A stretch of 64,000 nucleotides of DNA from Acetoanaerobium sticklandii (GTDB taxonomy: Bacteria; Bacillota; Clostridia; Peptostreptococcales; Filifactoraceae). A model generated the notes under the pieces. The model made no database searches. It was not told where the DNA came from and was given only the letters and a program-made list of their open reading frames with translations. A program made the position numbers and the translations under genes. The stretch covers positions 389,501 to 453,500 of the forward strand of contig NC_014614.1 in assembly GCF_000196455.1 (NCBI RefSeq), read 5' to 3'. Shown here piece by piece: positions 18,181 to 27,030 of this stretch; within the stretch, counting starts at the first letter, position 1; every line of letters begins with the position of its first letter.

Positions 18181-19299
18181 ATGAAAAAACTAAGACAGAC
18201 ATTAACATTGCTATTCACTATAGTGATATTGTCTACGAATCTTGCATATGCAGATCCGATAACAAAAGACAAAGAATTCTTTGATGCAGTCAAAGAGTAC
18301 ATCATGCAAAACTACGCTCTAGAAGTAACAGAAGACCAGCTCTACGACTCAGCTATAAAGGGTATGTTTGATGCACTTGACCCATATAGCACTTATATGG
18401 ATGAAGAAGAATACAAAGCCTTCATGGAAGAAGCTACAGGTGAATTTGCAGGCATAGGGGCAGTAGTAGGAAAAAGAGATGATGGATTTTATCTGGTAAG
18501 CATAAACGAAGGCTCACCAGCATCAAAAGTAGGGCTAAAGCCTATGGATATATTAATATCTGTGAATGATAAAGCGATAGACCTAAAGCAAGATACAGAG
18601 TCTCTAGTAAAACAAATAAGAGGTCAATCAGGAACTAGTGTAAAGCTAACTGTAAAAAGAGGAAATGAAGTTCTTACAGTAAATATAGTAAGAGCGCAGA
18701 TTCAAGTAAACCCTATAGAGTATAAAACTTTAGAAAAAGACCTAGGTTATATAAGAATAACTGAATTTAATAATAATACCTATAATAATATGACTACAGC
18801 TATACAAGACCTAAAAAAGCAAGGAATTAAGAAAATAATACTAGACCTAAGAGGGAATCCAGGAGGCTCACTAGACCAGGTCCTAAAGGTATCTAACTAT
18901 TTCGTACCAAAAGGCAAACTCCTAGAGATACAATATAAGGAAGATAAACCTGATGCATTTTATTCTACTGGTAACCTTCAGTTTGAAAAAGTTGCAGTAC
19001 TAATAGATGGAAATACAGCATCGGCATCAGAAATCCTAGCAGGAGCTATTCAGGATACAAAATCAGGAACGTTAATTGGAACTACTACCTATGGTAAAGG
19101 AGTAGTGCAGGACCTATATCCTCTAAAAAACGGTGAGGCAATAAAGCTAACTATAGCAAAATATGTCCTGCCAACAGGCAGAAGTATAAACTTAAAAGGA
19201 TTAAATCCTGATAAAAAAGTAGAGTATATCATGCCTATAAATAACTCAAATACTGATAATCAACTAATTACAGCAATTGAATTTATAAAGCAGAAATAA
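18181..19299 (+). CDS. S41-family C-terminal processing peptidase
   Basis: A secreted or membrane-anchored serine protease (N-terminal hydrophobic segment LTLLFTIVILSTNLAYA). A CtpA-type helical region (DPYSTYMDEEEY) and a PDZ domain (~95-180, GIGAVVGKRDDGFYLVS, SPASKVGLKPMDILISV) precede the S41 catalytic core. The nucleophile Ser lies in GNTASASEILAG and the general-base Lys in TTYGKGVVQ; the substrate strand region LDLRGNPGG is intact. Length 372 is normal. These enzymes trim or degrade extracytoplasmic proteins at their C-termini. Its pairing with an SLH protein suggests a role in processing or clearing surface-layer proteins, which is inference. Confidence 0.92.
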   Translation: MKKLRQTLTLLFTIVILSTNLAYADPITKDKEFFDAVKEYIMQNYALEVTEDQLYDSAIKGMFDALDPYSTYMDEEEYKAFMEEATGEFAGIGAVVGKRDDGFYLVSINEGSPASKVGLKPMDILISVNDKAIDLKQDTESLVKQIRGQSGTSVKLTVKRGNEVLTVNIVRAQIQVNPIEYKTLEKDLGYIRITEFNNNTYNNMTTAIQDLKKQGIKKIILDLRGNPGGSLDQVLKVSNYFVPKGKLLEIQYKEDKPDAFYSTGNLQFEKVAVLIDGNTASASEILAGAIQDTKSGTLIGTTTYGKGVVQDLYPLKNGEAIKLTIAKYVLPTGRSINLKGLNPDKKVEYIMPINNSNTDNQLITAIEFIKQK

Positions 19300-19377
19300 C
19301 AGGTAAATAATGTTAATATTACAACAAAAACAAGCAAGTGTAACAGACATGTAATATTAAAAACCTAGTTTTAGTAG

Positions 19378-19383
19378 TATAAT
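19378..19383 (+). promoter_or_regulatory. Candidate -10 box for the major S-layer gene
   Basis: A perfect TATAAT about 200 bases before the S-layer start codon. The -35 position 17 bases upstream (tattaa) is not convincing, so the promoter may rely on other features. A strong promoter is expected from the gene's codon bias. Confidence 0.45.
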
Positions 19384-19582
19384 AGCTATAAGAACTTGGG
19401 GGTGGAGTATGTAAACTTCTCAAGTTACAACTCTATTACATGCACATTCAGAGCTTGACTCGAGTTGGATGTAATGCTATAATTCATTTTGTAAGTCTGA
19501 CGACATGAGCGACAGACCAGCTAGAGAAGCTGTAAAATTCTCAAAAAACTAAAACACATATTTTAAAGGAGGAAAGACAAAC
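19384..19582 (+). promoter_or_regulatory. Long structured leader of the S-layer mRNA
   Basis: About 190 bases between the -10 box and the start codon with no reading frame. Several local stems are visible: aacttg/caagtt (19393-19398 with 19421-19426), ttacat/atgtaa (19436-19441 with 19469-19474) and gtctg/cagac (19495-19499 with 19513-19517). The ribosome binding site AAAGGAGGAAAG is left in an unstructured A-rich stretch. S-layer genes in several bacteria have long leaders that stabilise the message, and that role is the likeliest here. No known riboswitch class is recognised. Confidence 0.5.
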
Positions 19583-21703
19583 ATGAAGAGAAAATTATCT
19601 CTATTAATGGTATTAATGATGATGTTAACATTAGTACCTGCTAACATGGCGTTTGCTGCAAGTGATGCTGTAGTTAATACAGTAGTAACTAGTGCTGACG
19701 GAACAGTGGATTTCGATTTAGATATCGAAATTAAAGGTGCAGGAGTTACTTCAGGAGGAATCTTTGAACTTACTCTAGGCGATGATGCTGAGTGGGCAAC
19801 TGCTCCTAATGCAACAGGAGGAGCTACACTTAGAAATGCTGCAACTGTAGTTGGAGAGCAAAGAGCTGAGTACGTAATAAACGCTGATGCTACAACTGGA
19901 AATATTAAAATTTCTGGAGAAGTTACATTAGATGGTGCAAAAGATGGAGACCAAAAAGTAACTATCGAGAACATAACAAACTCTGGAGTTTCTAGACAAG
20001 TTCTTACTTATGCTGTTGTTTCTGGAAGTGGAACAATTGTTTCAAGAAGACTTGGAGATGTTACTACTGTAACTAGAGGAACTAAAGATGCATCTGATTT
20101 CGAATTAAGAGAAACTACAAAAGATGCTATGTCTAATGGAACATTTGTATTAAGATTACCAAAAGATGTAGAATGGGCTGCTGGAACAACTGTTACTTTA
20201 AATGGAAATGGATTAGCAGTATCTGCTTTCGGAGATAGAGAATTAACAGTGACTGTAGCTGGAGCTCTTGATACAGTAATTGATAGAATTATTGTTAGTC
20301 CTGAAGTTACTTTGACTAAAGATGCTAAATTCGGAGATATTACAGTTGAAGTTTTAGACAAAACTGCTGATGTTGATGCAGAAGATGTTAAAATCGCTGA
20401 ATACAAAGATTTTGGAATCGAGCTTATAGTAGACAAAGTTGAGTCTATAGTAGCTGGAAAATCTGATACTAGCAAAGATTATGTTGTAGAAGTTAAATTA
20501 GAAACTGCTGGAAATTCTTTCATAGCTGGAAGACCTATAGATTTTACTGTAGCTGGCGGAGATGTTAAATTAAAAGGATCTGCTCCTTCTAATACTTCTT
20601 TTGACAACATAGTTGGAGATTATGATGATGAGTTTGAAGTTAATCTTACTAATGCTTACACAACTGACAATGATTTAAAATTTGAATTATACCTTAAAGC
20701 TGACTGGGATGCAGCTGGAGAATTAAAAATTACTGCTAAAGGTGCAGGAGTTGAAGAACAAACTATTAAATTAGCAGATGTTTTAGCAGCAGCTAAAATA
20801 ACTACTAAGGTTGATGACAAGAAAACTGTTGCTGACGTTGTAGTAGGACTTCAAAACCAAGCAACACCTGAAATTACAATAACTGAAACTGAAGCTGGTT
20901 CTTTACAAGAAGGATACTATGTATTCGATCTTAATCAAGCTAGATATACAGGAGTAGAGTTTATTGATTCAACTGTTAAGTTTGAAACTACTGGAGACAT
21001 TAGTGTAGATGACGTTTATACTATCGAAAATGGCGAGAAAGTAGTAGTTTATATAGATGGAGAGTCAAATAAAGAAGCTTCTTCTATAGTTATTAAAGGA
21101 CTTACTGCAACTCTTGATAGAGCAGTTCCATTTGGACAGCTTGATTTAAGATTCGGAGCTGTTGTTGCTGATGGAGATCAAACTACTCCAACTGCTACTG
21201 ATGGTGAATTTGGTCTTGATCCAGAAGAAAAAGGTTTTGATTATGATGTAGAAACTATCGTTGAGAAAGTTCCTTTCTTAAACGTAGTAACAGAAGTACA
21301 AACAGCTAGACAACAAAAAACTGTATTTACTATTGATTCTGCAACTTACACTGTAGGTTCTGAAACTAAAATGTTAGATGCAGCACCATATATTTCTAAT
21401 AACAGAACTATGCTTCCTATAGGAACTGTAGCTCAATTAGCAGGTGCTACTCTTAACTACTCACCATCTACAAGAACTGCTGTATTTACTAAAGATAACC
21501 TAGTTGTATCTATGAACTTAGACACTAATATTCTTTTAGTAAACGGATCACCAGTTCCAATGGATGCTAAGCCAGAAATAGTTAACGGAAGAGCATTTGT
21601 ATCAGTTGTTTATGTTGCTCAAGCTTTCGGTATCCAAAATGGAACTGATATAGTTTATGATGCAGCTTCTAGAACTGTAACTTTATTCCCTAACGCTCAA
21701 TAA
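19583..21703 (+). CDS. Probable major S-layer protein with C-terminal copper-amine-oxidase-like domain
   Basis: 706 residues: signal peptide (~1-26, LLMVLMMMLTLVPANMAFA), a long acidic beta-rich body rich in T, V, D and A, and a C-terminal domain of ~140 residues from FLNVVTEVQTARQQ. The last domain has the copper-amine-oxidase N1 pattern twice (NNRTMLPIGTVAQLAGATLN, NGRAFVSVVYVAQAFGIQN). Codon use differs from its neighbours: it prefers GCT, GTT, ACT, GGA and TTA, a narrow set typical of very highly expressed genes. It also has its own long leader and a perfect terminator. Together these point to the dominant S-layer subunit, although no S-layer family was matched directly. Anchoring through the C-terminal domain is inferred. 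Confidence 0.75.
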   Translation: MKRKLSLLMVLMMMLTLVPANMAFAASDAVVNTVVTSADGTVDFDLDIEIKGAGVTSGGIFELTLGDDAEWATAPNATGGATLRNAATVVGEQRAEYVINADATTGNIKISGEVTLDGAKDGDQKVTIENITNSGVSRQVLTYAVVSGSGTIVSRRLGDVTTVTRGTKDASDFELRETTKDAMSNGTFVLRLPKDVEWAAGTTVTLNGNGLAVSAFGDRELTVTVAGALDTVIDRIIVSPEVTLTKDAKFGDITVEVLDKTADVDAEDVKIAEYKDFGIELIVDKVESIVAGKSDTSKDYVVEVKLETAGNSFIAGRPIDFTVAGGDVKLKGSAPSNTSFDNIVGDYDDEFEVNLTNAYTTDNDLKFELYLKADWDAAGELKITAKGAGVEEQTIKLADVLAAAKITTKVDDKKTVADVVVGLQNQATPEITITETEAGSLQEGYYVFDLNQARYTGVEFIDSTVKFETTGDISVDDVYTIENGEKVVVYIDGESNKEASSIVIKGLTATLDRAVPFGQLDLRFGAVVADGDQTTPTATDGEFGLDPEEKGFDYDVETIVEKVPFLNVVTEVQTARQQKTVFTIDSATYTVGSETKMLDAAPYISNNRTMLPIGTVAQLAGATLNYSPSTRTAVFTKDNLVVSMNLDTNILLVNGSPVPMDAKPEIVNGRAFVSVVYVAQAFGIQNGTDIVYDAASRTVTLFPNAQ

Positions 21704-21734
21704 TCTGAGTCTAAACGAATAATTATAATCAAAT

Positions 21735-21768
21735 AAAAGAGAGCTGAGATATCTCAGCTCTCTTTTTT
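21735..21768 (+). terminator. Strong intrinsic terminator after the S-layer gene
   Basis: aaaagagagctgagat at 21735-21750 is followed directly by its exact reverse complement at 21751-21766, then more T. A perfect 16-pair inverted repeat with A and T flanks can terminate in both directions. Confidence 0.9.
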
Positions 21769-21786
21769 ATAAAAATGTAACATAGC

Positions 21787-21795
21787 TGTTATAAT
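21787..21795 (+). promoter_or_regulatory. Extended -10 promoter of the 21908 gene
   Basis: TGTTATAAT at 21787-21795 is a perfect extended -10 (TGnTATAAT), 113 bases before the start codon and just after the S-layer terminator. The -35 position reads ttataa. Extended -10 promoters need little -35 similarity. Confidence 0.5.
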
Positions 21796-21907
21796 TTAAG
21801 CTATGATTTAGGGTAAAATTATAGTGTATGATTTTATTTTAGATCATGACTTCAATTATACTAATAAACTGAATTACTTAACTTATTTTATTAAGGAGGA
21901 ATGAATA

Positions 21908-22663
21908 ATGAAAAAAATATTAGCTATAGCGCTAGGACTATTTGTGGGACTTTCAACATTTAGTTATGCAACTCCTAAAGTTGTAGAAGCTTATTTACAA
22001 AATGATTTTCTTATTAAAGTAAATGGAGAATTTAAATATCATCCAGAAGGATTAAAACCTTTAGTTTATCAAAATAGAACATATTTACCGGCATCTTATA
22101 TAGCTCAGCTACTTGGAGCGAATACAACTTTTGATAGCGATACGAAAACTGTAAGCATAAACTCTAATCCGGATGTTGGCATTGAACAAGAAAAAATCAA
22201 AGAATATGAAGAAAAGATTAAAATACTTGAAGAGAAAATAGAGAAATTAGAATCATCGACTTCTGCAAATTCTGATTACACAAAATTGCCAGCTAGAATT
22301 GCACAAAATGGTTATAAGCTTACTTTAGAAGGGCTATCAATTAGAGAAGAAGGTAATGATGGGCGTTTATATTTCACATTAGAAAATGAAGATGCTGATA
22401 CAGGGGTTAAGATTGACGCTATGTCAACAATTATAGAGACAAGTACAGATAAATATGAAGCATCTTTTCAATTTCAAGAAAACTTAGATAGAGATTTATT
22501 TAAATGGATTAGGAGGAATGAAGAATTAAAAACATATATTCCATTTTCAAAATTGCCAGAAGATGATAAAGAAATAAGAGAAATGACAGTTACTGTAGTT
22601 TTAGAAGTTAATGAAACTTACCCTAAAAAAGAAACTTTAACATTTAAGGTGTTAAATGATTAA
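21908..22663 (+). CDS. Secreted protein with copper-amine-oxidase-like domain and coiled coil
   Basis: 251 residues. After a signal peptide (ILAIALGLFVGLSTFSYA) comes a copper-amine-oxidase N1-like segment (FLIKVNGEFKYHPEGLKPLV, NRTYLPASYIAQLLGANTTF). Next are a coiled coil (EKIKEYEEKIKILEEKIEKL), a short linker and a C-terminal beta domain of ~110 residues (LEGLSIREEGNDGRLYFTLE) that may be an immunoglobulin-like fold. The N-terminal domain and order resemble the 6804-7643 protein, so the two look like diverged paralogues. It precedes the TolC-like gene by 21 bases, probably on one transcript, so the two products may work together at the envelope. Confidence 0.7.
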   Translation: MKKILAIALGLFVGLSTFSYATPKVVEAYLQNDFLIKVNGEFKYHPEGLKPLVYQNRTYLPASYIAQLLGANTTFDSDTKTVSINSNPDVGIEQEKIKEYEEKIKILEEKIEKLESSTSANSDYTKLPARIAQNGYKLTLEGLSIREEGNDGRLYFTLENEDADTGVKIDAMSTIIETSTDKYEASFQFQENLDRDLFKWIRRNEELKTYIPFSKLPEDDKEIREMTVTVVLEVNETYPKKETLTFKVLND

Positions 22664-22684
22664 GCATAGAGGAGAATAACAAAA

Positions 22685-23830
22685 ATGAATAAAAATATAA
22701 CGAAAATTGGAATTTCTCTCGTATTAATATTTTCCATAGTGAATCCGAATTTCATATATGCGAATAAAGCGGAGATGCCTATAGCTGAGAATTTAGAAAT
22801 TTTATCATATGATGAAGCTATAAAATTAGCATTCAAAGAAAACAATGATATCAAGAACCTAAAACTTGAAAAAGATTCTAATACTATAAAAATTGATGAT
22901 GCATTAGATAATTTTGGAACTAGCTTATATGACCCTCAAGTACTAGCCCTTATGAAACTTCAAAAAAACGATAAACTTAATACTGAAAAAGTAGAGAGAA
23001 CTGAAAATTATATAAAACAAGGTTTGGCATTTAAAATTAAATCTATATTTAATAATATAAATTTAATTAAAAATGATATTGAACTAAAAAAACTTCAATT
23101 AGATAATTCTATTAAAAAGAGAAATACTATGGCTTTAAAGTTAGAATACGGAATGGAGAGTAAAACCAATATTACTACAAAAGATATTGAAATTAGTCAA
23201 TCAAAAAAGGATATTGAAGCACTAGAAAAGGATTTAGATGATCATTATATAGAATTAAACAAACTACTTGGATTTGATAGGTTTACTAGATATGAAATCG
23301 AAAAATTAGATTTTGAATATTCTCCGGTTAATGACACTCAGGAAGATATAGATTTTAAAGTGACGAGAGCGATTAGTAGTGATATAAATATTTGGGGAAA
23401 AGAGCAGCAACTAGATATTCAAAGAATTGATGTAGATTTTTATTCTTTAAACTACATTAGTGGAGCGCCAAGCAATCAGCAATCGAGTCCAGAGCCATAT
23501 GAATCTTTAGAATTGGATGCAAGGATTTCTTCTAATGATTTAGAGCAAGCAAAAGAAGATTTAAAAGACTCCGTTATTGGGAAATATAACTCTATAAAAA
23601 AACTTGAGAATACCTATGAAAATACTCTTCTAAAACTTAAAGATTTAGAAGAGAAAAAAAGAGTATTAGAAGTTGCTATTAAAGCCGGTACTGCAATTAA
23701 TCAAGACTATTTAGATTTGACACTTGGATTAATTGAAATTCAAAATGGCATTGAAAAAATACAATCGCAACATGCGCTATTAGTTGAAATGTATAACAAC
23801 CCACTCCTAGTTGGAGGGAATATTGGGTAG
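22685..23830 (+). CDS. TolC-like coiled-coil secreted protein
   Basis: 381 residues with a signal peptide (ISLVLIFSIVNPNFIYA). The first mature segment, LSYDEAIKLAFKENNDIKNL, is the typical opening of the TolC/outer membrane efflux family. Long paired helices follow, with the family-like GMESKTNITTKDIEISQSKK and a second repeat in the C-terminal half (KKRVLEVAIKAGTAINQDYL, with TLGLIEIQNG). TolC proteins are trimeric tunnels through an outer membrane, yet everything else in the window (SLH proteins, S-layer, sortase-free wall) indicates a monoderm cell. It may have become a wall-spanning or periplasm-like scaffold. It is shorter than E. coli TolC (~470 mature), and no beta-barrel insert is obvious. 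No ABC or MFP partner lies beside it. Confidence 0.7.
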   Translation: MNKNITKIGISLVLIFSIVNPNFIYANKAEMPIAENLEILSYDEAIKLAFKENNDIKNLKLEKDSNTIKIDDALDNFGTSLYDPQVLALMKLQKNDKLNTEKVERTENYIKQGLAFKIKSIFNNINLIKNDIELKKLQLDNSIKKRNTMALKLEYGMESKTNITTKDIEISQSKKDIEALEKDLDDHYIELNKLLGFDRFTRYEIEKLDFEYSPVNDTQEDIDFKVTRAISSDINIWGKEQQLDIQRIDVDFYSLNYISGAPSNQQSSPEPYESLELDARISSNDLEQAKEDLKDSVIGKYNSIKKLENTYENTLLKLKDLEEKKRVLEVAIKAGTAINQDYLDLTLGLIEIQNGIEKIQSQHALLVEMYNNPLLVGGNIG

Positions 23831-23850
23831 TGTATTATTTGAAACTTAAT

Positions 23851-23911
23851 AAGCTCTTTTTTAGTAAAATTATTTTTATAATTAACCTACTAAAAAAGAG
23901 CTTGTTTTTTT
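23851..23911 (+). terminator. Intrinsic terminator after the TolC-like gene
   Basis: aagctcttttttagta (23851-23866) pairs exactly with tactaaaaaagagctt (23888-23903), followed by G and seven T. It separates the S-layer region from the glycan operon. Confidence 0.85.
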
Positions 23912-24003
23912 GATTATGGTGTAAATTGGTTATAGAAATAGTAATTAATATACCTCTTATGATATAATAAACTGGTATTAGAATGATGAAGGAGGTAGAC
24001 TAG

Positions 24004-25932
24004 TTGCGTAAGTTAAGTAATAGTAAAGATACTAATATAAAAAAAGACAGTATAAAAAAATCTAAAGTTTTGTCATATGGACACAATGGAGATTTTTACT
24101 ACGAGATATATAAAATAATCCCTCTACTATTTATAGTGGGATTATTGCCATTTGTTATTAGGCTTAAAATAATCCCACTAGAAGGACCATTTTATGAATT
24201 TTGGAATGGTGAAAAAATTAATGCAGATTTTTTTACATATTATAAACAAATATTTATATATATAGTAACGTGTTGGGCAATGTTAAACACTTTTCTTTTT
24301 ACAAAAAAAATTAAATTTACTAAGGCATATTATTTTATGGGAACCTATGCAATATTAATAATATTATCTACCGTTTTTTCGAAATACCCTCAGATAACAC
24401 TGAATGGATTTGTAGAACGAAGAGAAGGTATGTGGATAGTGCTTTGTTATTTACTTCTTATGTTTTCAACTATAAACCTAGTAGAAACGGAGAAACAAAT
24501 TAAAGCTATAATTTACACATTGGGCATATCAGGAGTCATAATATCTATCATATCAATTTTTCAATATTTTGGGATGGATATATTTGCAACTGAATTTGCC
24601 AAGGACTATATGATTTCTAAAGAAATACAAGCACAAATAAAGGAATTTAACATACAGTTTGGAGAAAAATATTCATACGGAGTGTTTTATAACCCTAACT
24701 ATTTAGGAGGATATATAAGTTTTTATGCACCATTAATGCTATCATTTGCTATAATATCTAAAAATATAAAAGAAAAAATCATATTTTCTATATTCTTTAT
24801 ACTTTCTATCCTTGCATTATATGGCAGTCGTAGTGAAGCAGGAGTATTAGGGACGATAGGAACTGTATTACTACTAATATTAGTGGTAATAGCTAGATAT
24901 ATAATCAAAGATAAGCCTCAAGAAGAGTATAAAAAAATAATGTTTGCGAAATTTGTACCTATATTAGGAGTACTTATTATATTGCCAGTGAGTTTATCAT
25001 ACATACCAATCTCACAAAATCCACTAACTAGAATAAGAACTGAAGCAGTAGCTTTATTTAAACCATCCGACTTAAAAAGCAAAGATTACAAGGAGATAGG
25101 GCCTATAAATGATATAAAACATATAGATGATAAAATGATTGAAATAGTAATTAATCAAAGTTCCACTTATATTAAAATTGATGATTCTTCAAATATAAAT
25201 ATTTTGGAAGAAGATAAAGTTGTTTGGAATAAAAATATAGATGATTTGATTGATGGAGAAATTTATATTTTAGATAGTCACGAATCATATCAGGCACAAT
25301 TGTTGCTCAATAAAACTGAATATAGTGATGTTTATGGTATAAAGTATAGTGCAAATCCCTATGGAGTAGATTTATATTTTATATTTGATAAAGGAAAATT
25401 GAATATAGCTGATTCTTTTTATAAAAAATTAGATATTAACAGAGATTTGCAGCCATCTAAACACATTGGATTTACAGGTAAAGGTATGATAGCCAGTGGA
25501 AGAGGATATATATGGTCAAGAAGTTTTCCTATTATGATTGAAAATCTTTTGATTGGGACAGGTCAGGATTCTTTTGTAATTGAATTTCCTAGAAACGATA
25601 TTTATGGTAGACAAGTAGATGACCACTTAACTAGATTATGGATTATTACTGATAAACCACATAGTTTCTATATACAAGTGGGGGTCCAATCAGGAGTTTT
25701 ATCATTAATAGTTATTTTAATTGGCATATTTTTATTATTATATAGAAATATTCAAGATACTTTTTTTAGTGATGTTAAATATAACTGGAATATAATGAGT
25801 TTAGGGATTGTAGGATATTTAATTTCATCAGTTTTTAATGATAGCATCTTAGCTATTTCTCCAATAATTTATATTTTTATAGGAATTTGTATATCATTAA
25901 CTATTAAGAACTCAAAGGAAAGGATATTATAA
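24004..25932 (+). CDS. O-antigen ligase/polymerase-like membrane protein (WaaL/Wzy family)
   Basis: 642 residues with at least ten membrane helices. Start is TTG at 24004 behind AAGGAGGTAG. The family features are a mid-protein motif FYNPNYLGGYISFYAPLML near 230 and, late in the protein, GRGYIWSRSFPIMIENLLIG with DKPHSFYIQVGVQSG after it. An unusually large soluble loop of ~150 residues (about 345-490), likely outside the cell, separates these. Such proteins polymerise undecaprenyl-linked repeat units or transfer glycans to protein or wall acceptors. It is first in the glycan operon and overlaps the co-polymerase start by one base. Whether it is polymerase or ligase cannot be told; S-layer glycosylation is one possibility. 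Confidence 0.8.
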   Translation: MRKLSNSKDTNIKKDSIKKSKVLSYGHNGDFYYEIYKIIPLLFIVGLLPFVIRLKIIPLEGPFYEFWNGEKINADFFTYYKQIFIYIVTCWAMLNTFLFTKKIKFTKAYYFMGTYAILIILSTVFSKYPQITLNGFVERREGMWIVLCYLLLMFSTINLVETEKQIKAIIYTLGISGVIISIISIFQYFGMDIFATEFAKDYMISKEIQAQIKEFNIQFGEKYSYGVFYNPNYLGGYISFYAPLMLSFAIISKNIKEKIIFSIFFILSILALYGSRSEAGVLGTIGTVLLLILVVIARYIIKDKPQEEYKKIMFAKFVPILGVLIILPVSLSYIPISQNPLTRIRTEAVALFKPSDLKSKDYKEIGPINDIKHIDDKMIEIVINQSSTYIKIDDSSNINILEEDKVVWNKNIDDLIDGEIYILDSHESYQAQLLLNKTEYSDVYGIKYSANPYGVDLYFIFDKGKLNIADSFYKKLDINRDLQPSKHIGFTGKGMIASGRGYIWSRSFPIMIENLLIGTGQDSFVIEFPRNDIYGRQVDDHLTRLWIITDKPHSFYIQVGVQSGVLSLIVILIGIFLLLYRNIQDTFFSDVKYNWNIMSLGIVGYLISSVFNDSILAISPIIYIFIGICISLTIKNSKERIL

Positions 25933-26960
25933 TGGAAAAACAAGAAGAAATATCATTTGCTGATTTGACACATATATTATTTAAAAAAAGAATAATAGGA
26001 TTCAAAGTTTTTGCGTTGGTTGCTATATTAACATTTATTTATGCTTTTTCTCCTCTTTTTGAAAACAATTATAAATACGAGGCTTCTAGTAGTATATCTA
26101 TTATATATAACTATAAGACTCCGACTAATCCCGAAGAAATAAGTGAAGGATATGTGTATTATCAAGACAGAATGCAAAACAATATGATACCTACGATTAA
26201 AGGATATATAGAATCTTACACATTATTGCGTAATGTTATTTCAGAATTGGATATAAAGAATAAGAAGGGTGAATATTTAAGAGTAAAGAAATTGAAAGAG
26301 AATATAGAAATTGTAAATCCAAATGGAAGTAATCTCATTATGATATCAGTTAAAGATAGTAATAATAAAATTGCTGAAGATATTGCAAATGAGATACCTA
26401 GAAAATTAGTAGAAATGGCAAAGGCGAACGAAAATTTGAAAGATTATGAAATTGTTATTATAGATAAAGCTATGTCCTATAAGCTTAATTCTAACACATT
26501 GCCTATTTTCTTGATATTTGGCTTAGCTTTTGGATTAGTACTAGGAATAATAGCTTCTTTTATAAGTACTTATTATAGCAAAAGGATTCAGCTACCATCT
26601 TATCTAACAGAAAATGGATTTGAAGTAGATTTAATTCTTAATAAACAACTAAGCAAAACTGAAATAGATAAAATTCTATATTTTGTTATGCTAGCCAATT
26701 TTGAGAGTGTTTTAATTGGATTAGATGATAATATTGAGAAATATAATATTGAATATATTAAAGAAATGTTTGATGAAAATGAGATTAAAATTAATATATT
26801 AAATTATACCGATAATAATTTTTTAGTTCAATCGAAGTTATATGATAAAACTTTTATTATAGTAGAAGAAAATTTTACAAACAAGGATCATATCAATCAA
26901 ATTTCAAATTTGAATAGTAAATATAATTTAGGTATAAATGCTATTTATATTGAAAAATAG
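25932..26960 (+). CDS. Wzz-type polysaccharide co-polymerase with degenerate kinase-like C-terminus
   Basis: 342 residues. Two membrane helices (~29-46, IIGFKVFALVAILTFIYAFS; ~190-212, LPIFLIFGLAFGLVLGIIAS) enclose an extracytoplasmic Wzz domain, the layout of glycan chain-length regulators. The cytosolic ~125 residues after the second helix end in KTFIIVEENFTNKDHINQIS and NLGINAIYIEK, which resembles the last strands of a bacterial tyrosine kinase (BY-kinase) P-loop domain. However, no Walker A or Walker B motif and no tyrosine cluster is visible. It therefore looks like a co-polymerase fused to a pseudokinase. It follows the polymerase-like gene with a TAATG-type overlap and probably sets glycan length with it. 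Confidence 0.75.
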   Translation: MEKQEEISFADLTHILFKKRIIGFKVFALVAILTFIYAFSPLFENNYKYEASSSISIIYNYKTPTNPEEISEGYVYYQDRMQNNMIPTIKGYIESYTLLRNVISELDIKNKKGEYLRVKKLKENIEIVNPNGSNLIMISVKDSNNKIAEDIANEIPRKLVEMAKANENLKDYEIVIIDKAMSYKLNSNTLPIFLIFGLAFGLVLGIIASFISTYYSKRIQLPSYLTENGFEVDLILNKQLSKTEIDKILYFVMLANFESVLIGLDDNIEKYNIEYIKEMFDENEIKINILNYTDNNFLVQSKLYDKTFIIVEENFTNKDHINQISNLNSKYNLGINAIYIEK

Positions 26961-26975
26961 TAATAGTTATAATAA

Positions 26976-27006
26976 TGCATGCTATCAATATTATTAATAG
27001 CATGCA
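26976..27006. other. Hairpin between the co-polymerase and the next membrane gene
   Basis: tgcatgctat (26976-26985) pairs with atagcatgca (26997-27006) around an 11-base AT loop. No T-run follows, so it is not a typical terminator; it may be an RNA processing or stabilising site in the operon message. Confidence 0.5.
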
Positions 27007-27030
27007 GAGGTTATTGATTGCGAGGTATAT

